The notes under the pieces are model-generated. The model ran no database searches, was not told the origin of the DNA, and worked only from the letters and a program-made list of their open reading frames with translations. Below are positions 16,654-25,073 of a stretch of 64,000 nucleotides of DNA, in pieces (position 1 is the stretch's first letter; each line of letters begins with the position of its first letter). Source of the DNA: an uncultured Eubacterium sp. (lineage in GTDB: Bacteria > Bacillota > Clostridia > Lachnospirales > Lachnospiraceae). Both the position numbers and the translations under genes were made by a program. The stretch lies in the NCBI GenBank assembly GCA_934322085.1, contig CAKRGF010000007.1:22032-86031 (forward strand), read 5' to 3'.

Positions 16654-18137
16654 CCTTTTTCAACCTCCCTTCTGGCTTTCTTCACAAATCCAACACCAAA
16701 TCCAAGGAGAATGAGGATTGCAATAATAATCAAGATCGTACCAATGTTCTCCTCAAACCAAACCTCACGGTAAAGCTTAAATGCTTTGGAATAATTCTTG
16801 GCATCAAGTTTTAATTCAAAGTAATCCATTGCCTCTTTGTAATTCTTCTCACGAAGAAGCGCACGGCCGATTCCAATATATGCCTGGTCGTAGTTACCAT
16901 TATGTTTCAGAACTTTACGCCAGATATTAGCGGATTCTTCATAATTACCTTTTTTGTACTCAGCCAGACCATCATTAATCATTTTACCATAATCAGTCAA
17001 AGTAAACTGGGTAATCGTTCCTAACTTCTGATCTGTAACCAAGAGGGAATCACCAAGGTCTTCAATTGCCGAAGGATTCATAAACAATCCGGCTTTATAA
17101 CCATGTCCGCCAAAGGCATACAGCATATTACCCTGGAAATCATAAGCAAAAATACGGCCTTTTGTATTATCCAGTGCATAATAAACATCATTTGACAAGC
17201 AGCAGATATCTACAAACTTGGAAGGTCCTTTCATCTCGCCTTTTTCGGTGTAACGCAAATCACCATATGGATCATTGTAACCGTTACGTACCAAAATGTC
17301 CGTTCCCTTTGCATTCAACTTACGAATCGGTTCAGCCGACTCTACAGCTCCATCAAATGTACTGATTGTTGCATAAATGAAATCTTCGGAATCCAGACAA
17401 AGGTTCGAATACTCTGTCGGAACGAACAAATCCATCTGTGCACGCTGCTCTTTTGTCGCAACCAATTTCCACAAATAAGTAAGGAAATCATAAGTTACTT
17501 CACTGGCTCCGACAAATCCCGTAAAGTCTCCGGCGTCATCAAACTCAAGGAAACCTTTGTTTACGTTCTGAACCTGAGCAAAAATACGTTTTGCACCATC
17601 CACAACCAACTTCTGTGGAAGGAATTTTGCATCCGTATAGGTTTTGTCATTTGGACGGCCAATTACTTTTACCATATTGCCGTCTGCATCCAAGTGAACA
17701 ATTTTATTATTACCGGTATCGGCAATGTACATTTGTCCATCATCTGTCACAAATACATCCTGAGGACCATTCAATTTTACATCTTTTCCCTCAGCATCTT
17801 TGTAACCGGTTACCTCTTTTACATAAGTAAACTCATTGTTTTCATATGTAAATTCACAAATACGATTATTTCCTGTATCTGCAACATACATCTTATTTCC
17901 GGTTGAGAAAAGACCCTGTGGCTCAGAAAAGTTGCCACAATCTTTAAAATCAGAACCGGAAATTACTCGCTCAACCGAATAAGCATCCGGAGACTCACGG
18001 TCAACATCCCAGCAATCATAAGTATATGTATAATGTTTGCCATCAGAACTATTCGCGAGGACCTCCGCGTTGCTTACAAGGAGGGATGCAACGAGTAATA
18101 ACGCAAATACCGAAGTAAGTCGTTTCATTTTTCTCAT
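16650..18137 (-). CDS. Membrane-anchored NHL-repeat/TPR protein
   Basis: 495 aa. Signal peptide (about 1-28). Residues about 50-370 hold repeated beta-propeller motifs of the NHL type (FSTGNKMYVADTGNNRICEF, then VTDDGQMYIADTGNNKIVHL). Residues about 380-445 form two TPR-like helical hairpins (AEYKKGNYEESANIWRKVL, IGRALLREKNYKEAMDYF). A C-terminal membrane segment (about 465-485) and a basic tail follow. So an extracytoplasmic propeller anchored at the C-terminus, probably a scaffold or sugar-binding partner rather than a gluconolactonase, the name such proteins often receive. It is coupled to the Yip1-type gene by a 4-bp overlap and follows a permease gene by 15 bp. Confidence 0.82.
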   Translation of the reverse strand: MRKMKRLTSVFALLLVASLLVSNAEVLANSSDGKHYTYTYDCWDVDRESPDAYSVERVISGSDFKDCGNFSEPQGLFSTGNKMYVADTGNNRICEFTYENNEFTYVKEVTGYKDAEGKDVKLNGPQDVFVTDDGQMYIADTGNNKIVHLDADGNMVKVIGRPNDKTYTDAKFLPQKLVVDGAKRIFAQVQNVNKGFLEFDDAGDFTGFVGASEVTYDFLTYLWKLVATKEQRAQMDLFVPTEYSNLCLDSEDFIYATISTFDGAVESAEPIRKLNAKGTDILVRNGYNDPYGDLRYTEKGEMKGPSKFVDICCLSNDVYYALDNTKGRIFAYDFQGNMLYAFGGHGYKAGLFMNPSAIEDLGDSLLVTDQKLGTITQFTLTDYGKMINDGLAEYKKGNYEESANIWRKVLKHNGNYDQAYIGIGRALLREKNYKEAMDYFELKLDAKNYSKAFKLYREVWFEENIGTILIIIAILILLGFGVGFVKKARREVEKG

Positions 18138-18152
18138 TTTCTTTCCTCCTTA

Positions 18153-19016
18153 TCAGTCTTTAATTCCGGAACTAGCCATTGTTTCCAGAATGTTACTCTC
18201 TGCCAAAATAAAGATTAAAATCGGCACCATCATAACGACCATTGTCGCAGCGGAACCTACACCGGCACGGGCAACACCACCGGCCATAATCTGCTGCAAT
18301 GCATATGGCAGCATCTTATATTCTTCCGAGTAGATATACACCTGACCTTTCATGTTCCAAAGGTTTTGTACAGAGAAAATTGTTACTGTCAACCATGCCG
18401 GTTTTACGTTAGGCATGACAATCTGAAGGAAGATTCTTCCCTCTTTCGCACCATCAATCTTAGCCGCTTCAATCAATGCATCCGGAATCTGCTCCATAAA
18501 CTGTTTCATAAGGAACAATCCCATCGGCAGTGCGAACGCCGGCACCATCAGTGCTAAGTACGTATCAATCCATCCAAGCTTACTCATAATGATATAAGTA
18601 GGAATCTGCAATACATAAGCATTGAACATGATTGCAGCCTGAATAATCTTGAAAATCTTTTTGCTTCCCGGGAACTCATATTTTGCCAAAACATAAGCAG
18701 CCATTGAACCAATAATCAAATGACCTACCGTACCAAGCAATGTAATAAATACCGTGTTAAAGACATAACGGGTAAATGGTACATAGGAGCTTGACATAAC
18801 AACAAGCAAATCCTGGAAGTTATTAAATGTTGGGTTCTTCACGAAAAATCTCGGTGGATACAGATAAATCTCATCCAGCGGTTTAAATGCACTACTGATG
18901 GAATATACCAACGGAAGCACAAAGAAGATACCAAACAAAATCAGCAAAATGTAAATACCGATATCACCACCGACTGAGCGGTTCGGTTTTCTTCGTTTTA
19001 ATTTAATTAATTTCAT
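18153..19016 (-). CDS. Carbohydrate ABC transporter permease, MalG-like
   Basis: 287-aa permease, six predicted membrane segments, EAA loop IEAAKIDGAKEGRIFLQIVMP. The ATG at 19016 is preferred over a TTG seven codons upstream: AGGAGG lies ten bases before it and would overlap the longer frame. Follows its MalF-like partner by 17 bp. This pair presumably works with the 1039-aa binding protein encoded just upstream. Confidence 0.93.
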   Translation of the reverse strand: MKLIKLKRRKPNRSVGGDIGIYILLILFGIFFVLPLVYSISSAFKPLDEIYLYPPRFFVKNPTFNNFQDLLVVMSSSYVPFTRYVFNTVFITLLGTVGHLIIGSMAAYVLAKYEFPGSKKIFKIIQAAIMFNAYVLQIPTYIIMSKLGWIDTYLALMVPAFALPMGLFLMKQFMEQIPDALIEAAKIDGAKEGRIFLQIVMPNVKPAWLTVTIFSVQNLWNMKGQVYIYSEEYKMLPYALQQIMAGGVARAGVGSAATMVVMMVPILIFILAESNILETMASSGIKD

Positions 19017-19033
19017 CTTTGCTATACCTCCTA

Positions 19034-19969
19034 TCAAGTTCCAACTTTGCTAAGCAGTGACTGAATTGCCTTATTCAACAACAGCATCACGGCGAACAAA
19101 ATTGTTGCAATTGCGGAAGCATAACCCATCTCAAATCGTGTAGTACCATAGTCAATCAGATGGGTAACTACGGTACGCGCCGCATAGTCCGTACTAGGGA
19201 AACCACAAAGCGCCATCGTCTGATCGGCAACACCAAATGTCTGTGTGATTGCCATTACGGCACCAAACAGAAGCATAGGTTTCATACCAGGCAGTGTGAT
19301 GTACCAAAGTTCCTGCCAGCGGTTTTTAACACCGTCCACATAACCCGCTTCAAACTGCGAATTATCAATACCTTGAAGTCCGGCCACAAAGGAAAGGAAT
19401 CCCTGACCAAGACTCATCCACAATACGACGATAATAATAACATTCATCATGTAAGCAGTATCCGTGAGCCACAGAATCGGCTCACTGATAAAACCAAATT
19501 TAATCAAAAATGAATTTACATATCCGTATGCATCACCACTAAATAAGATAGACCATACTAAGTATGCCTGACCTGAAATTGTCGGTGCATAGAATACAAC
19601 TACGGCGAAAGCACGGATATAACGTGGCAGCTCGTTGATAAACCAAGCGAACAAAAATGCCATGATATAACCAAGCGGTCCGGTAATTGCTGCCAGCAAG
19701 AATGTATTTTTAACCGCAATCAAGAATACATCATCTGCAAGAAGCAGGTTAATGTAGTTATCTACACCAACGAATCTTGCCGGTTCCAGTACGTTATAGT
19801 ACGTGAAACTGTAAAATACTGACATCAGCACGGGCAAAATGTAGAATGCAGTAAACACAATCAAATACGGCAGAAGGAAAAGGTAACATGTCTTAGACAT
19901 CTTAGCTTTCTTCCATGCAATTTTAGCATTGCGCTTTTTAATCTGCATGTATTTTCCCAGAAAATTCAT
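19034..19969 (-). CDS. Sugar ABC transporter permease, MalF/LplB-like
   Basis: 311-aa permease with six predicted membrane segments after a basic N-terminal stretch (KYMQIKKRNAKIAWKKAKM). EAA loop: FEAGYVDGVKNRWQELWYITLPG, with Gly where many have Ala. GAGGAG lies seven bases before the ATG. It follows the 1039-aa binding-protein gene by 15 bp, so that protein, this permease and the 18153-19016 permease form transporter set 1. Confidence 0.93.
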   Translation of the reverse strand: MNFLGKYMQIKKRNAKIAWKKAKMSKTCYLFLLPYLIVFTAFYILPVLMSVFYSFTYYNVLEPARFVGVDNYINLLLADDVFLIAVKNTFLLAAITGPLGYIMAFLFAWFINELPRYIRAFAVVVFYAPTISGQAYLVWSILFSGDAYGYVNSFLIKFGFISEPILWLTDTAYMMNVIIIVVLWMSLGQGFLSFVAGLQGIDNSQFEAGYVDGVKNRWQELWYITLPGMKPMLLFGAVMAITQTFGVADQTMALCGFPSTDYAARTVVTHLIDYGTTRFEMGYASAIATILFAVMLLLNKAIQSLLSKVGT

Positions 19970-19984
19970 TTTTTCACTCCTCTC

Positions 19985-22900
19985 TTATTTTTGTTTTGTT
20001 TCTTTTTCTTCTTGTTCCAGAGTCTTCAAACCAAACTCTTCACGTTTGTTTGATAACTCCTTATTTATCGTAATAACATAATCAAGAATCGTCTCTCGAG
20101 GGTCCTCGTTGTTATTCATGACTTTACGGATTGCGTTTGTGATATGACGTTCTGTGTAATATCCGCCGGCAACCTGCGGAATACCAAATGCCCATTTGTG
20201 CTGTTCATCCAGTACAGTGGACTCTTTGCTGCTCCAAGACAAAGTCTTAAAGGTTACTTTGTTTGCTGTTGCATAACGTGCCGCAGCACCCATAACAGCC
20301 TCAAGTTCTCTTGCATAGGTAGCCTGTGTATCAGCACTTGCCCACCATTTCAAGAAATCCCATGCGATTTCTTTCTTGCCACGCTGTTCTGCACCTTTAA
20401 GCATCATAGAAGCAGTACCCCATGACTGAACGGAACGGTTGATTGAGCCGTCTTCCTGTTTCACACCAGGAACCATACCGAAGTTCCAAAGACCTTTAAT
20501 CTCAGGAGCGAATACAGACAATGTATTAAATGTACTGTAATCTGCTACACCGATTGGCATCTCACCGCTTCGGAAACGGTTTGCGAAATCGTACTGTTTA
20601 ACCAGTTTGTAGTTGGTAAACAATTTGGTATAGAATTCAAATGCCTGAATACCTTCTGTACTACCAATTGTTGTCTCAATGCCGTCATCACGGTACAAGG
20701 AACCACCGCGCTGAACAAGCTGAGCATAGTAGTTTGCAAGGTCAGGGTTGGATGCGTTGTTAATCTTACGCTCTACCGAAGGAATCGCAAAGGACATGCT
20801 GTTCTTCTGCAGTTTCGGAAGCACTTTAATTACATCATCCCATGTATTAATCTGTGTCGCATCGATACCAAGCTCTTCCATAATATCGGTACGATAGAAC
20901 AATACGTTGTAGTTTTCTGTCTCTGGCAGACCATACAAACCTTTATGTCCGGTCTTATCTTTCAGCCAGTAAGACTCATAAGAACTTGCCTGATACTCAG
21001 AAAGTACATCTTTATAATCTGAGAACTGGGTCAAATCCACAGTCGCACCACGAAGTGCGTAGTTGACAGGCTCTGTCTGGGAAATACAAAGTGCTACATC
21101 CGGACCATTACCTGACATAACGGCAGGAAGCATCGCATTTACCGCACCGGCAGAGTTTGTAACTGTATTTGCTGACGCCGCAGCATCAATCAGTTTGACA
21201 TTTACTTTAATTTCTTTTCCATATTTTTCTTTTGAAGTCGGAGTAAACTGCTGGTCTACCATGTTCTTCAAAATATTACTCTGGTCACGTCCGGCAGTAA
21301 TCCATACATCGATAACATCCGGATCATCCGAATCATACACATTACCAAGTGCAGAGGAATCGGAACGGAAAGAGTTAATAAACAATGTACACTCATGTAC
21401 AATTCGGTCAAAGCTTCCTTCATTTACTTCTTCAATTGAAGATTTGTCACCGGCAAGAACAATATAGTCAATATCCATTGCCGTTGCACTTAAGTTGTTA
21501 ATTGATGTACCAAGAGAAGATACATTCTCTTTGAAGTTCGACAACGTCTGAGGAATTTTATCCGGACGGTCAACAAACTCTTCCATCTGTGCAGCCAGTG
21601 TCTGTGCTACGGCGATTTCACCACCACGTTCACCGGTATATGCAGTAACTTCATCAACTAAGTGATACAAGATTTTGGACTCATCGCCCATTGCCTTAAT
21701 GATATCCGGATATACTTTTTCAATCTGGTAATCGCGGAACTCATCCGGCTCTGTACCTGTCAATACAAGAATCTGACGATAGTACTGATTCATACGGTAT
21801 ACACTTTCAGACAACTGGGAGAGATACTCACCAAGCTCACCAAGTGTAATTTTCAAACGAATTTTATGTTTTCCAGCAGTGAGGTGGAATTTGTATGCCT
21901 CGCCTTTATCATTCTGTAAGCAAAGCATTTCCCAAACATTGCTGTAAGTAAATTGCAGACTAGCTACCTCTTTAAAAGGAACCTCTCCGTCAATGTACAA
22001 GGAACGGTTTGCGATATAACCACGGTTATATCCCTGACGTCCTTTGATACCGATTACATAATCGCCTTCTTTTTCTACCTTCGTAGTCCATTCCAGCCAG
22101 TCACCGGCAACTTTCCACTGTGTACCACCAATTACATTCAAAACCTGTTTGTCTGTATTGTGCTTGGTAACATTTCCTTTTTCATCCTCGTATTCGGTAT
22201 CACCCGATGTACGGTCATATGTAGCATATAAAGATGGTGATGAACGTCTGTCCGACTTTTCACCCTGAATCTTCTGAACGTAAGATTTGTCAACGTTATT
22301 TGTCTTTCCTTTGTTCTCTGCTGCGTACTCTGCATAAGTAGGAATCTTTTTCATATTACCTACTGTGAGTTTACGCATAATCAAACGTTCGTTGACACCA
22401 GTTAAGCGAATCTTATTGACACCCTTCTTTAAATAGAAGTAATACGGATCCATCTCATATCCGGTTGGGTCTTCAAAATAGGAAGAAATCCATCCGCGTG
22501 TCGGATCCTCAATCTGGGAAGGACGAATCTCATTTCCCTGGTTATCCTTGGTTGGTTTGCCATCATCCGTGTAGACACGTTCGAAGTCAATACCCTCGGC
22601 ACCATTAAATGGAGTTTCGTATTTACCCGTTTTTTCATTGTAAAGTTCTACCTTGGTCTCAATTGCAATTCCTCGGTCGTCCTTGTCTCCTGTGGAAGGA
22701 TAATACTCAAGGTTCAAGTTGTAATAACCCTCCTCTTCCACATTAACAGAATACACTGCGCTTTCTCCTTCCGGAATCAACACCGATTCTGATTTTTCAT
22801 TCTCCGGACCAAGATCATTATGTACAGTGACGTTTTTGGTTGTCTCTTTCTTCACGAAACCGGCAACCGGAATATCATAGGAACCACTTGGTGTATTGGC

Positions 22901-23104
22901 ATCCGTGCGCTTAGCCACATAATCACTGTACTGGCCTTCACGCTGATATTCGCTGCTCATAGTGTCAAAATCCACACCTGCGTACTTGTCGGAGTTGTCA
23001 CTTACGGAAGAACCTTTTAACTTGAAAAATAGTACAAAAGCGATAATCACCAGTACTACAATCAAGAATGTCCGTAAGCCTTTTTTCTTCATCAACTTTG
23101 ACAT
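19985..23104 (-). CDS. Giant membrane-anchored extracellular solute-binding protein with N-terminal beta-sandwich modules
   Basis: 1039 aa, more than twice the normal solute-binding protein size. One N-terminal membrane segment (about 10-28) and no lipobox, so it seems to be anchored by an uncleaved signal. Residues about 105-250 and 320-410 each look like carbohydrate-binding beta-sandwiches (EEEGYYNLNLEYYPSTG, then KEGDYVIGIKGRQGYNRGY and TAGKHKIRLKITLG). A mostly helical section follows (about 415-570). From about 590 to 1020 comes a family 1 binding fold (VIDVWITAGRDQSN; NVLFYRTDIMEELGID; KKEIAWDFLKWW). First gene of the operon; AAAGGAGA is ten bases before the ATG. The ligand is unknown; xylan fragments fit the surroundings. 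Confidence 0.85.
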   Translation of the reverse strand: MSKLMKKKGLRTFLIVVLVIIAFVLFFKLKGSSVSDNSDKYAGVDFDTMSSEYQREGQYSDYVAKRTDANTPSGSYDIPVAGFVKKETTKNVTVHNDLGPENEKSESVLIPEGESAVYSVNVEEEGYYNLNLEYYPSTGDKDDRGIAIETKVELYNEKTGKYETPFNGAEGIDFERVYTDDGKPTKDNQGNEIRPSQIEDPTRGWISSYFEDPTGYEMDPYYFYLKKGVNKIRLTGVNERLIMRKLTVGNMKKIPTYAEYAAENKGKTNNVDKSYVQKIQGEKSDRRSSPSLYATYDRTSGDTEYEDEKGNVTKHNTDKQVLNVIGGTQWKVAGDWLEWTTKVEKEGDYVIGIKGRQGYNRGYIANRSLYIDGEVPFKEVASLQFTYSNVWEMLCLQNDKGEAYKFHLTAGKHKIRLKITLGELGEYLSQLSESVYRMNQYYRQILVLTGTEPDEFRDYQIEKVYPDIIKAMGDESKILYHLVDEVTAYTGERGGEIAVAQTLAAQMEEFVDRPDKIPQTLSNFKENVSSLGTSINNLSATAMDIDYIVLAGDKSSIEEVNEGSFDRIVHECTLFINSFRSDSSALGNVYDSDDPDVIDVWITAGRDQSNILKNMVDQQFTPTSKEKYGKEIKVNVKLIDAAASANTVTNSAGAVNAMLPAVMSGNGPDVALCISQTEPVNYALRGATVDLTQFSDYKDVLSEYQASSYESYWLKDKTGHKGLYGLPETENYNVLFYRTDIMEELGIDATQINTWDDVIKVLPKLQKNSMSFAIPSVERKINNASNPDLANYYAQLVQRGGSLYRDDGIETTIGSTEGIQAFEFYTKLFTNYKLVKQYDFANRFRSGEMPIGVADYSTFNTLSVFAPEIKGLWNFGMVPGVKQEDGSINRSVQSWGTASMMLKGAEQRGKKEIAWDFLKWWASADTQATYARELEAVMGAAARYATANKVTFKTLSWSSKESTVLDEQHKWAFGIPQVAGGYYTERHITNAIRKVMNNNEDPRETILDYVITINKELSNKREEFGLKTLEQEEKETKQK

Positions 23105-23191
23105 AGCTGTCGCAATCTCCTTTCGTTGTTTCTCTTTTTATGCATTCTGCCAGTAAAATAAGCCATCGGAGCAAAACACATAATGTTTTTT

Positions 23192-23208
23192 TGTATAATA
23201 TGTATACA
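23192..23208. promoter_or_regulatory. Candidate operator in the leader of the transport operon
   Basis: Inverted repeat TGTAT-N7-ATACA, with TGTATACA itself a perfect 8-bp palindrome at 23201-23208. It lies just downstream of the predicted -10 of the minus-strand promoter, where a repressor would block initiation or early elongation. The binding protein is unknown, and the region is AT-rich, so chance is possible. Confidence 0.35.
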
Positions 23209-23219
23209 GTTTGTTATAA

Positions 23220-23248
23220 AGTATATCACCATTTTTGTAACATGTCCA
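23220..23248 (-). promoter_or_regulatory. Predicted sigma-A promoter of the transport operon
   Basis: On the minus strand TGGACA (-35, 23243-23248) and TATACT (-10, 23220-23225) are 17 bases apart. The implied leader to the 1039-aa gene is about 110 bases. Confidence 0.6.
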
Positions 23249-23319
23249 TAGTTTTTGATAGATTTTTTTATGTATTTTTGCTAAAAAATGATTGTTTTTC
23301 CTTTGAAAAATGTTTTGTA

Positions 23320-23348
23320 TTTACAAGGGAGAATCCATATAGTAGAAT
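23320..23348 (+). promoter_or_regulatory. Predicted sigma-A promoter of the GH43 gene
   Basis: TTTACA (-35, 23320-23325) and TAGAAT (-10, 23343-23348) are 17 bases apart. The implied leader to the ATG at 23383 is about 28 bases. Divergent from the transport-operon promoter, with 71 bp between the two -35 boxes. Confidence 0.6.
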
Positions 23349-23382
23349 GCAGGTATACATATTTCACAACTTGGAGGTTTTT

Positions 23383-24960
23383 ATGGACAACAAAAAAACA
23401 GGCATGAATCCGATACTTCCGGGCTTTTACCCGGATCCATCGATTTGCCGTGTAAACGATGATTATTATTTGGTAACTTCAACTTTTGCTTATTTCCCCG
23501 GTGTTCCAATCTTTCACAGCCGTGATTTAGTACACTGGAATCAGATTGGTAATATATTGGAAAGAAAAGAACAGCTTCCTTTAGTAAATGCAGAAACAAG
23601 TGAGGGTATCTTTGCACCGACACTGCGCTACCACGGTGGGACCTTTTACATGATTACAACAAACGTAACACCAACAAATGATATCAATAATTTTATTGTC
23701 ACTGCAACGGACCCAGCCGGTCCTTGGTCGGATCCATATCCTTTGGATTCTGCCGGCATTGACCCATCTCTCTTCTTTGATGATGATGGCAAATGCTACT
23801 ACTGTGGTACACAGAACCGCAGAGAAGGCTCCCGCTATTTCGGTGATAATGAAATCTATATTCAGGAATTAGATTTAAATACGATGAAACTTGTCGGCGA
23901 AAGTTACCCGGCATGGCATGGTGCTCTCCGCGGCGTGGAATGGCCGGAGGGACCACACATTTACAAAAAAGACGGTTATTACTACCTTTTAATATCCGAG
24001 GCCGGAACCGGACACAACCATGCAGTTTCGATTGCCCGCAGTAAAAGTCTGACAGAGCCTTTTACCGGCCATAAGGCAAATCCAATCTTCACACACCGTC
24101 ATCTTGGCTACCACTATCCGATTGTAAATGTCGGACATCCGGATATCGTTGAAACCCAAAATGGTGAGTGGTGGATGGTATGCTTAGCATCCCGTCCACG
24201 TGGCGGCTACTATAGAAATTTAGGACGCGAAACTTACCTAGTACCATTTATCTGGGAAGATGGATGGCCGGTAATCAATCCGGGAAAAGGTATCTTGGAA
24301 GATACTTTCCCAATGCCTGATCTTCCTGCTTATGAAGCGAAAGAAATTCCTGCAAAAGAAGATTTTGACGCCGATACGCTTCCACTCCATTTTATGTACT
24401 TACGCAATCCGAAAGAGGAAAACTATTCTCTTACGAATCGTCCGGGATATTTAGAAATGAAACCGGATGCTGATACGTTATCCACAAAAGGAACTCCTTC
24501 CTATGTGTGTCAGCGCCAGCTTAGTTTTGATTTTACAACAGAAACAAAACTTTCGTTTTCTCCTGCTGTAGAAAACGAGCAGGCAGGAATTGCCATTTAC
24601 CAAAGCCAGTCATTTAACTACCAGCTCTTGGCCGGCAAAAAAGGAGACGCCACTGTTCTCTCTCTTGTTAAGACAGAACGTGATGAGGTCACTGTCTTAA
24701 AAGAAGAAATACTGGATGCCCTTTATCCTGACCTCACACTTCGCATCACGGAAAATGAACAGGATTTAACCTTTGCTTATTCTGTCGATGGCAAATCCGA
24801 GAAAATACTTGCAGATAAAGTAGATGCAAGAATTCTGTCTACTGATGTAGCCGGTGGCTTTGTCGGAAACACCATCGGACTGTATGCAACCTCAAACGGT
24901 AAGGAAAGCAGCACCGTCGCAGCATTCGACTACTTCTTATATGAGGATGACGTAAAATAA
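23383..24960 (+). CDS. GH43 beta-xylosidase/alpha-arabinofuranosidase (intracellular)
   Basis: 525 aa with no signal peptide, so it probably acts on imported oligosaccharides. Five-bladed propeller domain (about 1-310): NPILPGFYPDPSICR holds the base Asp, AGIDPSLFFDDDG the pKa-modulating Asp and EWPEGPHIYKKDGYYYLL the acid Glu. The C-terminal beta-sandwich (about 325-520) is typical of XynB-like GH43 enzymes. The ATG at 23383 is the start: TTGGAGG is at 23371-23377 and the family signature begins right after it; the longer in-frame extension would cross the promoter. Divergent from the transport operon. Xylosidase versus arabinosidase cannot be settled from sequence. Confidence 0.93.
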   Translation: MDNKKTGMNPILPGFYPDPSICRVNDDYYLVTSTFAYFPGVPIFHSRDLVHWNQIGNILERKEQLPLVNAETSEGIFAPTLRYHGGTFYMITTNVTPTNDINNFIVTATDPAGPWSDPYPLDSAGIDPSLFFDDDGKCYYCGTQNRREGSRYFGDNEIYIQELDLNTMKLVGESYPAWHGALRGVEWPEGPHIYKKDGYYYLLISEAGTGHNHAVSIARSKSLTEPFTGHKANPIFTHRHLGYHYPIVNVGHPDIVETQNGEWWMVCLASRPRGGYYRNLGRETYLVPFIWEDGWPVINPGKGILEDTFPMPDLPAYEAKEIPAKEDFDADTLPLHFMYLRNPKEENYSLTNRPGYLEMKPDADTLSTKGTPSYVCQRQLSFDFTTETKLSFSPAVENEQAGIAIYQSQSFNYQLLAGKKGDATVLSLVKTERDEVTVLKEEILDALYPDLTLRITENEQDLTFAYSVDGKSEKILADKVDARILSTDVAGGFVGNTIGLYATSNGKESSTVAAFDYFLYEDDVK

Positions 24961-24972
24961 GATAGTTACTAT

Positions 24973-25055
24973 AAAAAAAGAAGTTACAAATCGACTCGAA
25001 ACAAAAGATTCGCTTTCGCGAATAAAGTTTCTCGCTGATTTGTAACTTCTTTTTT
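24973..25055. terminator. Bidirectional terminator between GH43 and sigE
   Basis: A perfect stem of about 19 bp (24974-24992 with 25037-25055) bounded by an A-run and a T-run, so it can end transcripts from both sides. The 44-base loop is itself folded: ATTCGC and GCGAAT pair at its centre, flanked by CGAAAC and a matching GTTTC arm, giving a multi-stem structure. Confidence 0.85.
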
Positions 25056-25073
25056 ATTGAAAGCACCTTATTT

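Noticed and set aside
23140..23382. N-terminal extension of 81 codons on the intracellular GH43
   Set aside because: It would cross the promoter, is not similar to the family, and the ATG at 23383 has a good ribosome site.
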